Both the position numbers and the translations under genes were made by a program. Shown here in pieces: positions 8,018 to 17,536 of a stretch of DNA of 64,000 nucleotides (within the stretch, counting starts at the first letter, position 1; each line of letters starts with the position of its first letter). Below the pieces are notes generated by a model. It saw only the letters and a list, made by a program, of their open reading frames with translations. It did not search any database and was not told where the DNA came from. Source of the stretch: Pseudomonadota bacterium (GTDB taxonomy: Bacteria; Myxococcota_A; Polyangia; Polyangiales; Polyangiaceae); contig JAEWRL010000033.1 in NCBI GenBank assembly GCA_023398955.1, positions 22,768 through 86,767 on the forward strand, given 5' to 3'.

Positions 8018-10140
8018 AACCTTGCCTCCATCGAGAAGAAGAAGCTCCGACCAGGGAGCGGAAAGCCAACAACGTCGAAGCACTGAGCCCCCAGCGCGTT
8101 GACAAGGCGCGCGGACGCCTTGAGCGAGCCTCCAAGCACGACGGCACCCCCTTCGAGGTCCACGCTGCGTTGGGCGGGGATCACCCCCAGGCCAGCAGGA
8201 TCTGCGTAGCGAGACGACTGATGCAGGCCCGTTGCGCTAAAGGTCAGGCGCTCTGCCCCGACCTGCGGCAGTGCCGTCGAAAGCGTCAGCCGAGCGCTGC
8301 CCACGAAACGGCTATGGAACGGCAGCACGTCGTTGACCGTCTCTCGACGTGGGCTCGTGTCGCGCGGATCGAGGACGCTGGCGCTCGCTTCACCCTCCAC
8401 CCAGCGAAGGGGCGCCGCACCAGCCGACGCCTCGAAGCCGAGGGTGCGCGCGCGATCGCGGTTTACGGGGTGCATGAAGCCCTGGGCGGTCCGAACAAAT
8501 GTCACGAGCTGGCTCGTCTGGCGTCCAAAAGCCGAGGCATCGAGCCAGAGCAGACGACGCCGACCGGCACCGAGCCATTGCCAGCGGCCACCCAGCTCGG
8601 CATTGTGCCCCAGCTCGGAGCCAAGACCATCGTTACCGCGCACCAGAACGGATACTCCGTAGAGCTCACTGAGGGTGGGTACGCGATGGTAGCTACCGAC
8701 GTTGGCGAACAGCTCGTAGCTCCGTCGGCGAAGGCTAATGCCGAGGCGACCCGTGGGTCTCGCCTCATCGCAGAGCCCCAGGTCGCCCGTGGCCGTCGCG
8801 TGGCAATAGGCGGCACCCTCCCCCTCCAAGAACACGCTGTCCGTAACCCCATACTCCATCCCCAGGGCTACCCGCAGCTGACTACGCCGAGCTGAGAGCT
8901 CGAGCTCTGAGACGGCGTCGTTGCTGCGATAGCGTTCGAGCCGTTCGACGGAGGCCGTTACCTGCTGAACGAACGAGAGAGAGCCCAGCTGCTCCCGCGC
9001 TCCAATCGTCTGCTCGAGCCGTTGCCCTGGCGTCGTGGTGCGACGAGTCAAGAGTCCAAGCTCCGAGAGCGGGTCGTCCACTGTCGTTTGCGTGGTGATT
9101 ATCGCCGTCCTCGCCTGGATTGCGCCGCACGAGGAGCCGATCTCGAAGGGAATGCTCGCGGTCATTCCGAAGAGGCTCCGTTCGAAGTCGATGCGCGCCT
9201 CTCGCGACGGAACCGTCGCCAAGGTTGGCGCCCCCTGCTCGCGCTCAGCACGGTTGAACAGAATATTCAGGTGCGCACGGCCCAGCCTACGGCGAGCGCT
9301 GAGCCACACGTTATGGCTGCTGAAGTCCGCGTTCTGCAGCGCTCCCGGCCGGTCATCAGCCGCGCGGTACAGCGTCCCACGGTCGTCGTGGAATGCATAG
9401 TCGTTGGCAGCACCGGAGACCTGGGCGCCCGCCAGTAGCGCACCGGCACTGTCGCCCGCCCCTACGTAGAACCATCCCGCCCGCGAACCGTAGCTGCCGC
9501 TCATGCCCCCGATCGCTGCCTCGGGCCCGGTGGGGCGTCGGGGCTCGAAGAATATCGCCCCCCCGATGCCCATTTGGTCACCGACGAGCGGCGCATGGCT
9601 TCGATACACCTCGACTCTATCGATCAGGAATAGCGGCACATCAGCGAGATTGGCGGCTCCCCCCACTTCGTCGTTCAAACGAATGCCCGCGAGGTAGACG
9701 GGCGTTTGGGCCGCGGTCGCGCCGCGCAGGGAGGCGGTGGCCGGCGCCCCAAACCCTCCTACCCGGCTCACCTGCACACCAGGAGACTCACGCAGCACGT
9801 CTGCGGCTTGGCGACCAGCAAGCTCGAGCCGGGCCCCGCTGGCTACCCACCCGGCGACGTGCCGTGCCTTGGGCGCTGCGTTCGGCTGGGGGCGCACTGC
9901 GCGCACCGAGATCTCGATGGGCTCCTCCAGGGGCATGCCGTCGGCGGCGATTGCAACCGGCGCCGTCGAACCCAATCCGGTCGCGTTTCCGGGCGCCGGT
10001 GAAACACCGGACCGCGGCTCCGTTGCCATGGCGGTGCGAGCCCACCACAGGACCACGAACACGACGGCGGCAAAAACGCTGGGAAGCGCAGCCGTCGCTC
10101 GTCCTTGGAGCCGGGTCAGCGAGAAACCGATTGGAGGCAA
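8014..10140 (-). CDS. btuB: TonB-dependent outer membrane cobalamin receptor
   Basis: About 708 residues. A signal sequence (about residues 12-38, ending near ARTAMA) is followed by a short TonB-box-like stretch, then a plug domain with ADVLRESPGVQVSRVGGFGA, SLRGATAAQTPVYLAGIRL and DRVEVYRS, then a C-terminal barrel ending in Phe-rich FFFSMEARL. The start taken is TTG at 10140 because AGGAAGGA lies at correct spacing (6 bases) and it yields a proper signal peptide; a GTG at 10167 lacks a Shine-Dalgarno. It is the first gene after the B12 riboswitch, which supports B12 as ligand. Its stop overlaps the start of the propeller lipoprotein. Confidence 0.9.
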   Translation of the reverse strand: MPPIGFSLTRLQGRATAALPSVFAAVVFVVLWWARTAMATEPRSGVSPAPGNATGLGSTAPVAIAADGMPLEEPIEISVRAVRPQPNAAPKARHVAGWVASGARLELAGRQAADVLRESPGVQVSRVGGFGAPATASLRGATAAQTPVYLAGIRLNDEVGGAANLADVPLFLIDRVEVYRSHAPLVGDQMGIGGAIFFEPRRPTGPEAAIGGMSGSYGSRAGWFYVGAGDSAGALLAGAQVSGAANDYAFHDDRGTLYRAADDRPGALQNADFSSHNVWLSARRRLGRAHLNILFNRAEREQGAPTLATVPSREARIDFERSLFGMTASIPFEIGSSCGAIQARTAIITTQTTVDDPLSELGLLTRRTTTPGQRLEQTIGAREQLGSLSFVQQVTASVERLERYRSNDAVSELELSARRSQLRVALGMEYGVTDSVFLEGEGAAYCHATATGDLGLCDEARPTGRLGISLRRRSYELFANVGSYHRVPTLSELYGVSVLVRGNDGLGSELGHNAELGGRWQWLGAGRRRLLWLDASAFGRQTSQLVTFVRTAQGFMHPVNRDRARTLGFEASAGAAPLRWVEGEASASVLDPRDTSPRRETVNDVLPFHSRFVGSARLTLSTALPQVGAERLTFSATGLHQSSRYADPAGLGVIPAQRSVDLEGGAVVLGGSLKASARLVNALGAQCFDVVGFPLPGRSFFFSMEARL

Positions 10141-10274
10141 TGCCGGTCCTTCCTCGCCCGCATGCACTGCTTGACGCCGTTCAGACCCATGCCTGCACGG
10201 AAGCCGCTGAAGCGCTGCGAGCAGCGAGCCCTTTGTTTTCCCGCGAAACTTGGGGCCGACACCCAATCAGAGTG

Positions 10275-10470
10275 TCATCGCTCGTCAGGTCTTCGGGCTC
10301 TGGGCTCGGCCTCTTTGTGCCGCCTAACGGCCACCGCTTCCCAGCCTAATGGCCAGTGCTTCGGGGTGGCTTTCGTTCCCATTACCGCTGCGGGGCAGCT
10401 CCGGAATTTCACCGGATTCCCTTGCGCCAGCCCCAAGGACTGGCGACGGCGATGCCCCTGACTACTCGAA
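10275..10470 (-). promoter_or_regulatory. Cobalamin (AdoCbl) riboswitch
   Basis: On the minus strand the leader carries the conserved B12 riboswitch core: AATCCGGTGAAATTCCGG, then the B12 box region GAGCTGCCCCGCAGCGGTAA, then GCCACCCCGAAGCACTGGCC and the distal AGCCCGAAGACCTG element. The order and spacing match the RF00174 class. About 135 bases separate it from the btuB start, room for an expression platform; no strong terminator is evident, so control of translation initiation is possible. It should repress the nine-gene operon when B12 is plentiful. Edges are approximate. Confidence 0.93.
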
Positions 10471-10662
10471 TCCCGCCGACCCGGCAAGGTGAATCAAACG
10501 CTGGCCCGACAGTGCGCGAACGGGGTGCCAGTTGGGCGCCCGCTGTCCCGGGGCGCGCCGACTCCGAAGATCGCCGACACTCCCCGACGATACAGCTGGC
10601 CGACCCCCTTGCCGCAGGCCGTATGCGGCTCAAGGTGCTTACGGGTGACCGTTCCTGAAGCA

Positions 10663-11034
10663 ATGACTCGCGGAATCCGCATCCGCGTGGAGACCGAGTA
10701 CAAGCCCGAGCACAGCACACCCAGTGGGGGCCGCTGGTTTTTTGCCTATCACATTCACATCGCGAACGAGGGGCAGGAGACGGTGCAGCTCGTGTCCCGC
10801 AGGTGGGTCATCACGGACGCCCACGGCAACGTGCGACACGTCGAGGGCCCCGGCGTGATCGGACAGCAACCCGTGCTCGAGCCGGGAGCCAGCTTTGCGT
10901 ACACCTCCGCGTGCCCCCTCGAGACGCCCTTCGGGTCCATGCACGGCACCTACCAGATGACCGTCAGGGGCGGAACGGCTTTCGAGGCTCGGATCCCGGC
11001 GTTTCCTTTACGTATGCCCGGTGCCGTGCACTGA
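10663..11034 (+). CDS. apaG: ApaG/DUF525 family protein
   Basis: Full-length ApaG-type protein of 123 residues (family usually about 125). The conserved core YHIHIANEGQETVQLVSRRWVITD followed by GPGVIGQQPVLEPGASFAYTS and GSMHGTYQM is unmistakable. ApaG folds as a fibronectin-III-like domain; it has been linked to Co2+/Mg2+ homeostasis in enterobacteria but its biochemical role is unclear. ATG at 10663 gives the family start; the frame is open upstream without conservation. It is divergent from the B12 operon, with the riboswitch leader between them. Confidence 0.9.
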   Translation: MTRGIRIRVETEYKPEHSTPSGGRWFFAYHIHIANEGQETVQLVSRRWVITDAHGNVRHVEGPGVIGQQPVLEPGASFAYTSACPLETPFGSMHGTYQMTVRGGTAFEARIPAFPLRMPGAVH

Positions 11035-11066
11035 AGCCACGAAAACCTCGGCGCTGAGAAACGACG

Positions 11067-12590
11067 CTAATAGCCGGCAGCGGTCAGCTCGCGGCGGACC
11101 TCGGCTGCCCGCGACTCCACGAAGGAGTGCAGCTCGGTGACGCTGCGCTGCCAGGCGCTATAGCTCTGACCGCGGCCGCCATCATCCAGCTGCATTGCGG
11201 CGCTTAGCCTAGCGGTCCAGGCGTCGATATCCGAAGCCCAATCGATGCTCTCGAACACCTCCAACTGCCGGTAGAGCTCTTCGATGTAGCGCTGTTCGCA
11301 GGTCATGCCGCGACTATCCGTGCCGCTCGCCTCCATGCAAAGGCGCGCGACGTCGCCCTTTGGCGCGAGAATCCCAAAGGTACCAGGGCCATCCCCGCCC
11401 CAGTCCCCCCAGCCGCCGCCTCCACCAACCGCCACCCATGTTTGATCGGTGCCCCAGGGAACAAAATACCAGAGATCCGTAGCGGGCTCGTGATAGATGC
11501 GGTAGTTATTCTGCCACGGGGCGTAACCGTCCCAGTCGACGATGATGGATGAGGCGGCCCACATCGCCGCGAACTGCTCCCACGCAACGGTCGCAGTAAT
11601 CGCCGGGTAGTAGCTCTGCGCGCCCTGGATATCGTCGAGGGTTCCGCCGAGCTCCTTGAGGAACTTCCAGGGGTCCTGCAGTGTCTCCCCGTCCGATTCG
11701 TACCATTGGAGGTCGTCCTCGGGATCCGGCTGCGCATCACAGCCGTCGAGCTCAAACTCACGCTCCCAGCAGGATCCGTCTTGGGGCCGATTGTCGCCAT
11801 CACCGCTCAAGATGTCGCAAAAATACGAACCCTCGTACATCATGCCCTTGCCGAGCCGTGTATTGAACCAGCGCTTGAGAAACTGACGATCAATCGTTTC
11901 GACCAGTTGATAGACGCCGTAATACTCGCCGTTGACGTACACCTGAATGGCCGCGGTGCGGGGCGCCGGGACCCCCACTGCTCGGTAGTATCGAAAAGAT
12001 AGGTGCTCGTGCATGGCGGTAGTGTCCTGCACGCCGTTGTTCAGCGTCAGGTGCTTCCTGCCATAGATCGTCCGCTCCAGCGGGCATTCCTCGTCCTCTT
12101 CATCGGAGTCCCACGCCAGGTGAAGCTTGAACGAGGGCTTCTCCTCGAGCTCCTGCGACGACCCGCATCCGCCTTTCGTCCGAACGCCGACACCTTCATA
12201 GGTCTGGCCTTCGAAGGTGATCGAGCCCTCGTAGTAGTTGCGATGGACGGCGACGCACCCCGAGGGCGCAGGAGCCTCCGCAGCAATGCTCTCCCAGCTG
12301 CTCGGTGAGCCATTATCTGTGGGAATATCGATGTCGATACGCCGCAGCACGGTTGGATCGAACAGGGCGTCACTCGCGTCCGAGAGCGGTTCAGGACGCA
12401 GCCCTGGCACCGTCGACGCTTCATCAGAACCCGAACCGCCACTGGCGGTCGGCGCGCCGCCCCCTTGGCTGCTGCCGGCTCTCGCCGTGTCCCCGGTGTC
12501 GGAGCCCCCACCTCCAGAGCACCCCCAAGCATATCCCAGTGTCCCGAGCACGCCGCAGAGGAGGTGCCGATAAGCGATGGCTGGCTTCAT
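11067..12590 (-). CDS. CotH-like kinase-fold lipoprotein
   Basis: Protein of 507 residues with a lipoprotein signal (Cys24 in GYAWGC) and a Gly/Ser linker to about residue 60. The body matches the CotH family: FEGQTYEGVGVRTKGG, KPSFKLHLAW, KHLTLNNGVQDTTAMHEHLS, VYVNGEYYGVYQLVETIDRQFL and a late WDGY...NNYRIYH and FVPWGTDQTW. CotH proteins are protein kinase-like enzymes of spore coats, and related secreted forms are frequent in myxobacteria. Substrate is unknown. No neighbour appears to be co-transcribed. An extended Gly/Trp-rich loop (about residues 393-405) is unusual. Confidence 0.85.
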   Translation of the reverse strand: MKPAIAYRHLLCGVLGTLGYAWGCSGGGGSDTGDTARAGSSQGGGAPTASGGSGSDEASTVPGLRPEPLSDASDALFDPTVLRRIDIDIPTDNGSPSSWESIAAEAPAPSGCVAVHRNYYEGSITFEGQTYEGVGVRTKGGCGSSQELEEKPSFKLHLAWDSDEEDEECPLERTIYGRKHLTLNNGVQDTTAMHEHLSFRYYRAVGVPAPRTAAIQVYVNGEYYGVYQLVETIDRQFLKRWFNTRLGKGMMYEGSYFCDILSGDGDNRPQDGSCWEREFELDGCDAQPDPEDDLQWYESDGETLQDPWKFLKELGGTLDDIQGAQSYYPAITATVAWEQFAAMWAASSIIVDWDGYAPWQNNYRIYHEPATDLWYFVPWGTDQTWVAVGGGGGWGDWGGDGPGTFGILAPKGDVARLCMEASGTDSRGMTCEQRYIEELYRQLEVFESIDWASDIDAWTARLSAAMQLDDGGRGQSYSAWQRSVTELHSFVESRAAEVRRELTAAGY

Positions 12591-12704
12591 CGAGTGCTGC
12601 GCCTTCGTAAGAAATGGCGCCCCAAGGGGCGCTCTCTGGTTAGTACCACTCCGCCGGGGAAACCACCACAGTGAAGCGCTCCTTCACCCCCCTTGGTTCC
12701 GCGG

Positions 12705-13619
12705 TTAGACCACGTCTCTCGGGGCGCGCCCTGGATCCCGTTCCGCCGCGCCGCTCTCACTCACTACCACATCGAGGGGGCGACCACATCGGCGACAGAA
12801 ACGAGCGTCCACGCGGTGGTCGCCCGTCGAGCAGCCGGGGCAGCGACGGCCGCGCCCGGTGGCGCGTGCCATCTCCGCGGACACAATCCCCGTCGGCACG
12901 GCGATGATGCCGTAGCCCAGGATCATGAGGACCGAAGCGAGCAGCTGACCGGGCATCGTCCGTGGAGTAATGTCTCCGAAACCGACTGTGGTGAGCGTCA
13001 CGATGGCCCAATACATGGCGCGCGGGATGCTCGTGAAGCCGTGGGCAGACCCCTCGATCAGGTACATGGAGGCGCCAACGATCACCACGACAGAGACGAC
13101 GGCAAAGAGGAACACAGTGATCTTGGGCATGCTGGCCCGAAGTGCGCTGAGGAGCGCATCCGCCTCACCGCGGAAGCTGACGAGCTTCAGCACACGGAAG
13201 ACCCGCAAGAGCCTGAGGACGCGCACCACCAGCAGAGACTGAGCTCCCGGCGCGATGAGGCTGATGTAGGACGGGAGCACGGCAACGAGATCCACGAGCC
13301 CGAAGAAGGAGAACACGTACTTGAGGCGTCGCGGGGCTGCATACACCCGAAGCAGGTACTCGACCGTGAACAGTAGGGTGAAGGCCCACTCCAGAAGGCG
13401 AAGGGGCGCACCCGCAGCCTGTCGGATCTCGTCGACACTCTCGAGCAGCACAGCGACAACGCTTCCGAGCACGACCCAGAGCAGAGCGACATCGAACAGC
13501 GCTCCTGCCCGCGTGTCGTGCCGGAAGATGACGATGTAGAGCCGACGCCTGGAGCTCGCCGCGCGGCCCGCGGTCGTGGCTCTCGGGCTTTCGGAATGGG
13601 AGTGTGAAAGGTCGGGCAT
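12705..13619 (-). CDS. Voltage-gated-type K+ channel with C-terminal zinc ribbon
   Basis: Six-helix potassium channel of 304 residues. S1-S3 lie at about 38-60, 75-95 and 105-122; S4 is the Arg-rich VVRVLRLLRVFRVLK (131-145); the pore helix and selectivity filter are TLTTVGFGDITP (208-219); the last helix runs 223-245. After S6 comes a small zinc-ribbon-like module with C260, C263, C275 and C278 (CPGC...CRRC). ATG at 13619 removes a non-conserved upstream extension. A cytosolic zinc ribbon on a bacterial Kv-like channel is unusual and may sense metal or bind a partner. Divergent from the next gene. Confidence 0.87.
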   Translation of the reverse strand: MPDLSHSHSESPRATTAGRAASSRRRLYIVIFRHDTRAGALFDVALLWVVLGSVVAVLLESVDEIRQAAGAPLRLLEWAFTLLFTVEYLLRVYAAPRRLKYVFSFFGLVDLVAVLPSYISLIAPGAQSLLVVRVLRLLRVFRVLKLVSFRGEADALLSALRASMPKITVFLFAVVSVVVIVGASMYLIEGSAHGFTSIPRAMYWAIVTLTTVGFGDITPRTMPGQLLASVLMILGYGIIAVPTGIVSAEMARATGRGRRCPGCSTGDHRVDARFCRRCGRPLDVVVSESGAAERDPGRAPRDVV

Positions 13620-13913
13620 GGCTCTACCACCCAATAGTGCATGGGGGAGAGTGGCGCTGGACTCGTCGCACTCTACCCGCGCACCTTGTGCTCTCCCGGG
13701 GGCTCGCGAGGGCCTATGTCGCCTCGCAATTCTGCGAAAGCCTGGCAAATTCGGACACGGCTCGACGGTCGGCGATCAGACCCCAGAGCCCGGTCGAGCC
13801 AGGCTGACGCGCGCGATCGTCCCGGCGTGGCATCTCCACCGCCGCTTGCAGCACCTTGGTGTAGACTGGTAACTACACCGTCCCGTCGACCCATTCCCTT
13901 CGCAAGGAGCGTC

Positions 13914-15413
13914 ATGATCGAGCGCGTCGAGATCCCCCCACTCCCGAGCCTGGACGACTACGCTCACGTCGCCCAACTAACCCATACCGTCCAAGAGCTT
14001 CGCAGTGAAGCGTCCGTTCTTGCACCCAAGTTGCAGGGGCGCCGCGTCTGGATGGTGAACTCGACGGCGAAGGGAGGCGGCGTGGCGGAAATGCTGCCAC
14101 GTCTCGTGTCCATGCTGGGAGAGGTAGGCGTAGACGCGCGCTGGATCGTCATGAATACACGCCGCGCGGAGTTCTTTCCGCTGACGAAGCGCATTCACAA
14201 TCTCATCCACGGAAGCGGCAATCCAGCATTCACCGAGGAGGATCGGAAGCTCTACGAGCTCGTGAGCCGAGAAGTGGCGGAGGCCCTACGCCCTCAGCTC
14301 GATCCCAAGGACATCCTCGTGGTCCATGATCCCCAGCCGGCAGGGATGGGCGCGATCCTGAAAAGGGAGCTCGGAATCCACTGCATCTGGCGCTGCCACA
14401 TTGGCCTGGACAATGACGTCCCTGAAACCCGTGCGGCTTGGGATTTCCTGAAGCCATACATTTCACCATACGACCATAGCGTCTTCACTGCTCCCGAGTA
14501 CATTCCAAGCTACCTTTCCGGGAACGTGTCGATCATTCATCCGGCTGTCGACCCGTTCAGCCATAAGAACAGGGAGCTCTCCACGCACAAGCTCGTGGGG
14601 ATTCTGACGAACGCGTCCCTCGTGGCTCCGCATCACCCCGTCGTCACCCCCCCCTTCGATGCACCTGCCATGCGCCTGCAAGCGGACGGCTCCTTCGCCC
14701 CCGCGACCTCCCCCGAGGACCTGGGTCTCCTGTACCGGCCCATCGTGGCGCAGGTTTCTCGCTGGGACGACCTCAAGGGATGGGAGCCGTTGCTCGAAGG
14801 CTTCGTGGCGCTCAAGGCGAAGACGCGCGGCCCAGAGATCCTCGAGCGAGGCCGCCAAGCGCTGGACCTCGTTCGGCTCGTCCTGGCCGGTCCGGATCCG
14901 GCGGCGGTCGCGGACGACCCCGAGGCGGTGGACGTGCTCAACCGCCTCATTGCCCGCTACCGAGCGCTTACACCCGAGCTCCAGCGCGACGTGGCGCTGC
15001 TCAGCCTTCCCATGGGTTCCCGCAAGCAGAACGCTCTGATGGTCAACGCACTTCAACGCTGCTCGTCGATTCTCGTACAGAACTCGCTGCGCGAGGGATT
15101 TGGGTTGACGGTGACAGAAGCCATGTGGAAGCGAGTTGCGGTACTGGGCAGCACCGCCTGCGGGATCCGCCAGCAGATTCGCCACGGGATCGACGGGTAC
15201 CTCAACGGGCAGCCCGATCAGCCCGACGCGATCGCTGCGGCGCTGGAGCATCTTCTCGTGAACCCTCAGGCTCGCATCGCCTATGCGAGCCGCGCCCAGC
15301 GACGGGTCAACGACGAGTTTCTGGTGTTCGTGCAGGTGGCGAAGTGGCTCCGCGTCTTGGCAGACACGATCGATCCAGTGCGATACTCTCAGGCCCCGCT
15401 CTCCACACGCTAG
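13914..15413 (+). CDS. GT4 glycosyltransferase, trehalose synthase (TreT)-like
   Basis: A GT-B fold glycosyltransferase of 499 residues. N-terminal half has GRRVWMVNSTAKGGGVAEML, a nucleotide-sugar enzyme loop, then VVHDPQPAGMG and WRCHIGLD; the C-terminal half has VLAGPDPA and the EX7E retaining-transferase motif in REGFGLTVTEAMW. This pattern is that of trehalose glycosyltransferring synthases, which join NDP-glucose and glucose to make trehalose, though other GT4 roles are possible. ATG at 13914 is preceded by AAGGAG four bases away. GlgX lies 3 kb downstream on the other strand, so glucan/trehalose metabolism may be regionally linked. Confidence 0.82.
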   Translation: MIERVEIPPLPSLDDYAHVAQLTHTVQELRSEASVLAPKLQGRRVWMVNSTAKGGGVAEMLPRLVSMLGEVGVDARWIVMNTRRAEFFPLTKRIHNLIHGSGNPAFTEEDRKLYELVSREVAEALRPQLDPKDILVVHDPQPAGMGAILKRELGIHCIWRCHIGLDNDVPETRAAWDFLKPYISPYDHSVFTAPEYIPSYLSGNVSIIHPAVDPFSHKNRELSTHKLVGILTNASLVAPHHPVVTPPFDAPAMRLQADGSFAPATSPEDLGLLYRPIVAQVSRWDDLKGWEPLLEGFVALKAKTRGPEILERGRQALDLVRLVLAGPDPAAVADDPEAVDVLNRLIARYRALTPELQRDVALLSLPMGSRKQNALMVNALQRCSSILVQNSLREGFGLTVTEAMWKRVAVLGSTACGIRQQIRHGIDGYLNGQPDQPDAIAAALEHLLVNPQARIAYASRAQRRVNDEFLVFVQVAKWLRVLADTIDPVRYSQAPLSTR

Positions 15414-15510
15414 AAGGGCGAGCCCAATCGTCGAGCACCTCGCCGATTGCGCGAGCATCCGTGGGGTGGAAGCCCTCGCGCGAAGCGCAGGGGAGGGGTC
15501 TCGGCAAGGC

Positions 15511-15629
15511 CCCCTCGAGAACAACAGGAATGAGTCCGAGCAGACCGCGGCCTTCGAGCTTCTTGCCCAGCCCTCGCCCCGTCAGGGGCTGGGCAAGAAG
15601 CGTCCGAGAATCGCCGCTCGCTCATTTAG
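15511..15629 (-). repeat. Dispersed hairpin element, copy 1
   Basis: Read on the minus strand the element starts at the TAA stop of the AGCS symporter gene with TAAATGAGCGAGCG, has a spacer, then a perfect 15-bp stem (CTTCTTGCCCAGCCC and its complement) with a short loop, and ends near GACTCATTCC and TCGAGGGG. Copies at 20918-21034 and 53909-54001 share this plan. It may act as the terminator of the symporter gene. Confidence 0.85.
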
Positions 15630-17098
15630 TCCCTCGGCGACCGAGGGGCTATCCCGCTCGCTCCAGCCTCGCCAGCGTCCCAGAAGGTGGCGCGCTGAAC
15701 ACCCAACTTCGCCGGTTCGAAGTGTATGCTTGTTCGTGCTGCACGCTGGCTCTCATAGTCTCGCAGGGCGGCCATTGCCGGCCGCTGTAGGATCAAGATG
15801 GCCACAATGTTGAGCCAGGCCATGATCCCGACGCCCAGATCGCCGAGCCCCCACGCGACGCTCGCCGTTCGCACGGCAGAGTAGACGACGGCTGCGATGA
15901 GGGCCAACCGAAGGCCGACGATGAGCCACGGCCGACTTGCGCGGCGGTCGAGGTAAGCCACGTTCGTTTCGGCAATGTAGTAGTAAGCGACCAGCGTGGT
16001 GAACGCGAAGAAGAACAGCGCCACGGCCACGAAAGCCGCACCAAAGCCCGGCGCGAAGGAATCGACCGCTGCTTGGGTGTAGAGTGGACCTTCTTCGACG
16101 CCCGGCAGCCCTGCCACGATCCAATCTCCCGCAGGACCGCGCACGTTATAGGCGCCGGTCATCAAGAGCATGAAGGCGGTGGCCGAACAGACGACGAGCG
16201 TGTCCACATAGACGGAGAAGCTCTGGACCAGCCCCTGCTGCGCGGGATGCGCTACCTCGGCCGCGGCTGCCGGCTGACACCCCGTACCTTGACCAGCTTC
16301 GTTGGAGAACACGCCTCGCTTGACCCCCCAGTGCACCGCAAGGCCCAAGACCGCCCCGAACGTTGCGTCGGCGCCGAATGCGCTGCTCACGATGAGCGTA
16401 AGCATGGCCGGCAGTCTGTCGATGTTGGCGAGCACGATTACCCCGGCCACGATAACGTATCCGACGGCCATGAATGGTACCACGACCTGGGCGAACCGCG
16501 CGATCCTCTTCACACCGCCGAAGACGATGATCGCAAGCAATGCGGCGAGCACAAACGCAGTTGCGACCTTGGGCATGGAAAAAGCGCGCTCCATGCTCGC
16601 AGCGATGCTGTTCGACTGCACGCCGGGCAACAGCACACCTGTCGCAATGATCGTGGCGACGGCGAAGGACCGCGCGTACCAGCGAGCGCCGATCCCCTTC
16701 TCGATGAAGTAGGCGGGCCCGCCCCGCAGCTCGCCGTCGATCGATTCCTTGTAGATCTGCGCGAGCGTGGATTCGACGAAGGCGGTACCCGCACCCAGAA
16801 ACGCGACCGTCCACATCCAGAAGACCGCGCCTGGTCCACCAAACGTAATGGCGGTCGCCACTCCGGCTATGTTTCCTGTGCCGACTCGGCCCGACAGAGA
16901 CAGGGCCAGTGCCTGAAAGGAGGACACGCCTCGCTCCGAGCTCCGCCCGGAGAAGGTCAACCTGACCATCTCCCGAAAATGCCGTACCTGCAGGAAGCGA
17001 GTCCGAAGGCTGAAATAGAACCCTACACCAAGGAATAGATAAACGAGGAGAGGACTCCAAACGAGGGCGTTGGCCTGCGAGACCAGCTCACTTAACAT
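15626..17098 (-). CDS. AGCS family alanine/glycine:cation symporter
   Basis: Inner membrane sodium:amino acid symporter of 490 residues, near the usual length. Recognised from SLSGRVGTGNIAGVATAITFGGPGAVFWMW, GGPAYFIEKGIG, the central GVKRGVFSNEAGQGTG and about ten hydrophobic helices. The SNEAGQGT motif is a family signature; asparagine and glycine residues there line the amino acid and Na+ path. The ATG start has no clear Shine-Dalgarno; three spaced CTTCAAT heptamers lie directly upstream. The stop codon is the first codon of a dispersed hairpin element. Likely imports alanine or glycine. Confidence 0.92.
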   Translation of the reverse strand: MLSELVSQANALVWSPLLVYLFLGVGFYFSLRTRFLQVRHFREMVRLTFSGRSSERGVSSFQALALSLSGRVGTGNIAGVATAITFGGPGAVFWMWTVAFLGAGTAFVESTLAQIYKESIDGELRGGPAYFIEKGIGARWYARSFAVATIIATGVLLPGVQSNSIAASMERAFSMPKVATAFVLAALLAIIVFGGVKRIARFAQVVVPFMAVGYVIVAGVIVLANIDRLPAMLTLIVSSAFGADATFGAVLGLAVHWGVKRGVFSNEAGQGTGCQPAAAAEVAHPAQQGLVQSFSVYVDTLVVCSATAFMLLMTGAYNVRGPAGDWIVAGLPGVEEGPLYTQAAVDSFAPGFGAAFVAVALFFFAFTTLVAYYYIAETNVAYLDRRASRPWLIVGLRLALIAAVVYSAVRTASVAWGLGDLGVGIMAWLNIVAILILQRPAMAALRDYESQRAARTSIHFEPAKLGVQRATFWDAGEAGASGIAPRSPRD

Positions 17099-17099
17099 T

Positions 17100-17134
17100 A
17101 TTGAAGGACCATCATTGAAGCCCTACTATTGAAG
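17100..17134. repeat. Three heptamers at exact 14-bp spacing upstream of the AGCS gene
   Basis: ATTGAAG occurs at 17100-17106, 17114-17120 and 17128-17134 (read as CTTCAAT on the coding strand). They fill the 35 bases before the start codon at 17098, where a ribosome-binding site would normally be. They could be a repressor operator or simply a short tandem repeat. Confidence 0.6.
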
Positions 17135-17536
17135 GCAGCCTTGTAGTGATACAGCACTTGATTGAAATGCGTCAAGCGGCTGCTTCACCGCTCCCTACAA
17201 GTAGAGAACCCGAACCCATTCTGCAATGGGGAACGGCGCGCCGCGACGGTCGTCTCCGCCGGGCACCTGCCGCGCGGCTCGAGACGGAGGCTCACGCATT
17301 GTAACCGTCGGCGCTCACGCTTTCCGGCCAATGAACCGCGTCGGTTCCCAACGCGGGCTCCACGCCGCGATGGCAAGGATCTCCAGGGAACGCTCATTCC
17401 GCAAGGACCGGCCAACGGGTCACAACGCTGCCACCCGCGAAAACTGGGAGGAGCGGCCGGTACCGGGTTGCCGAGACCGCCACTGTCCCCATGGATCACG
17501 CCGCCCCCTCTAGCCCGGGGCAGGAGGAAGTATCCA
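17135..17536. other. Divergent intergenic region, no gene seen
   Basis: Roughly 400 bases between the AGCS symporter (minus) and the peroxiredoxin (plus). The plus-strand frame of the peroxiredoxin stays open through it, but codons there show no family conservation. It presumably holds both promoters; no convincing promoter or operator other than the heptamers was recognised. Confidence 0.5.

Noticed and set aside
10167..10266. Alternative btuB starts at TTG 10266 or GTG 10167
   Set aside because: They lack Shine-Dalgarno sites, and the TTG at 10266 lies next to the riboswitch; TTG 10140 has AGGAAGGA and gives a clean signal peptide.
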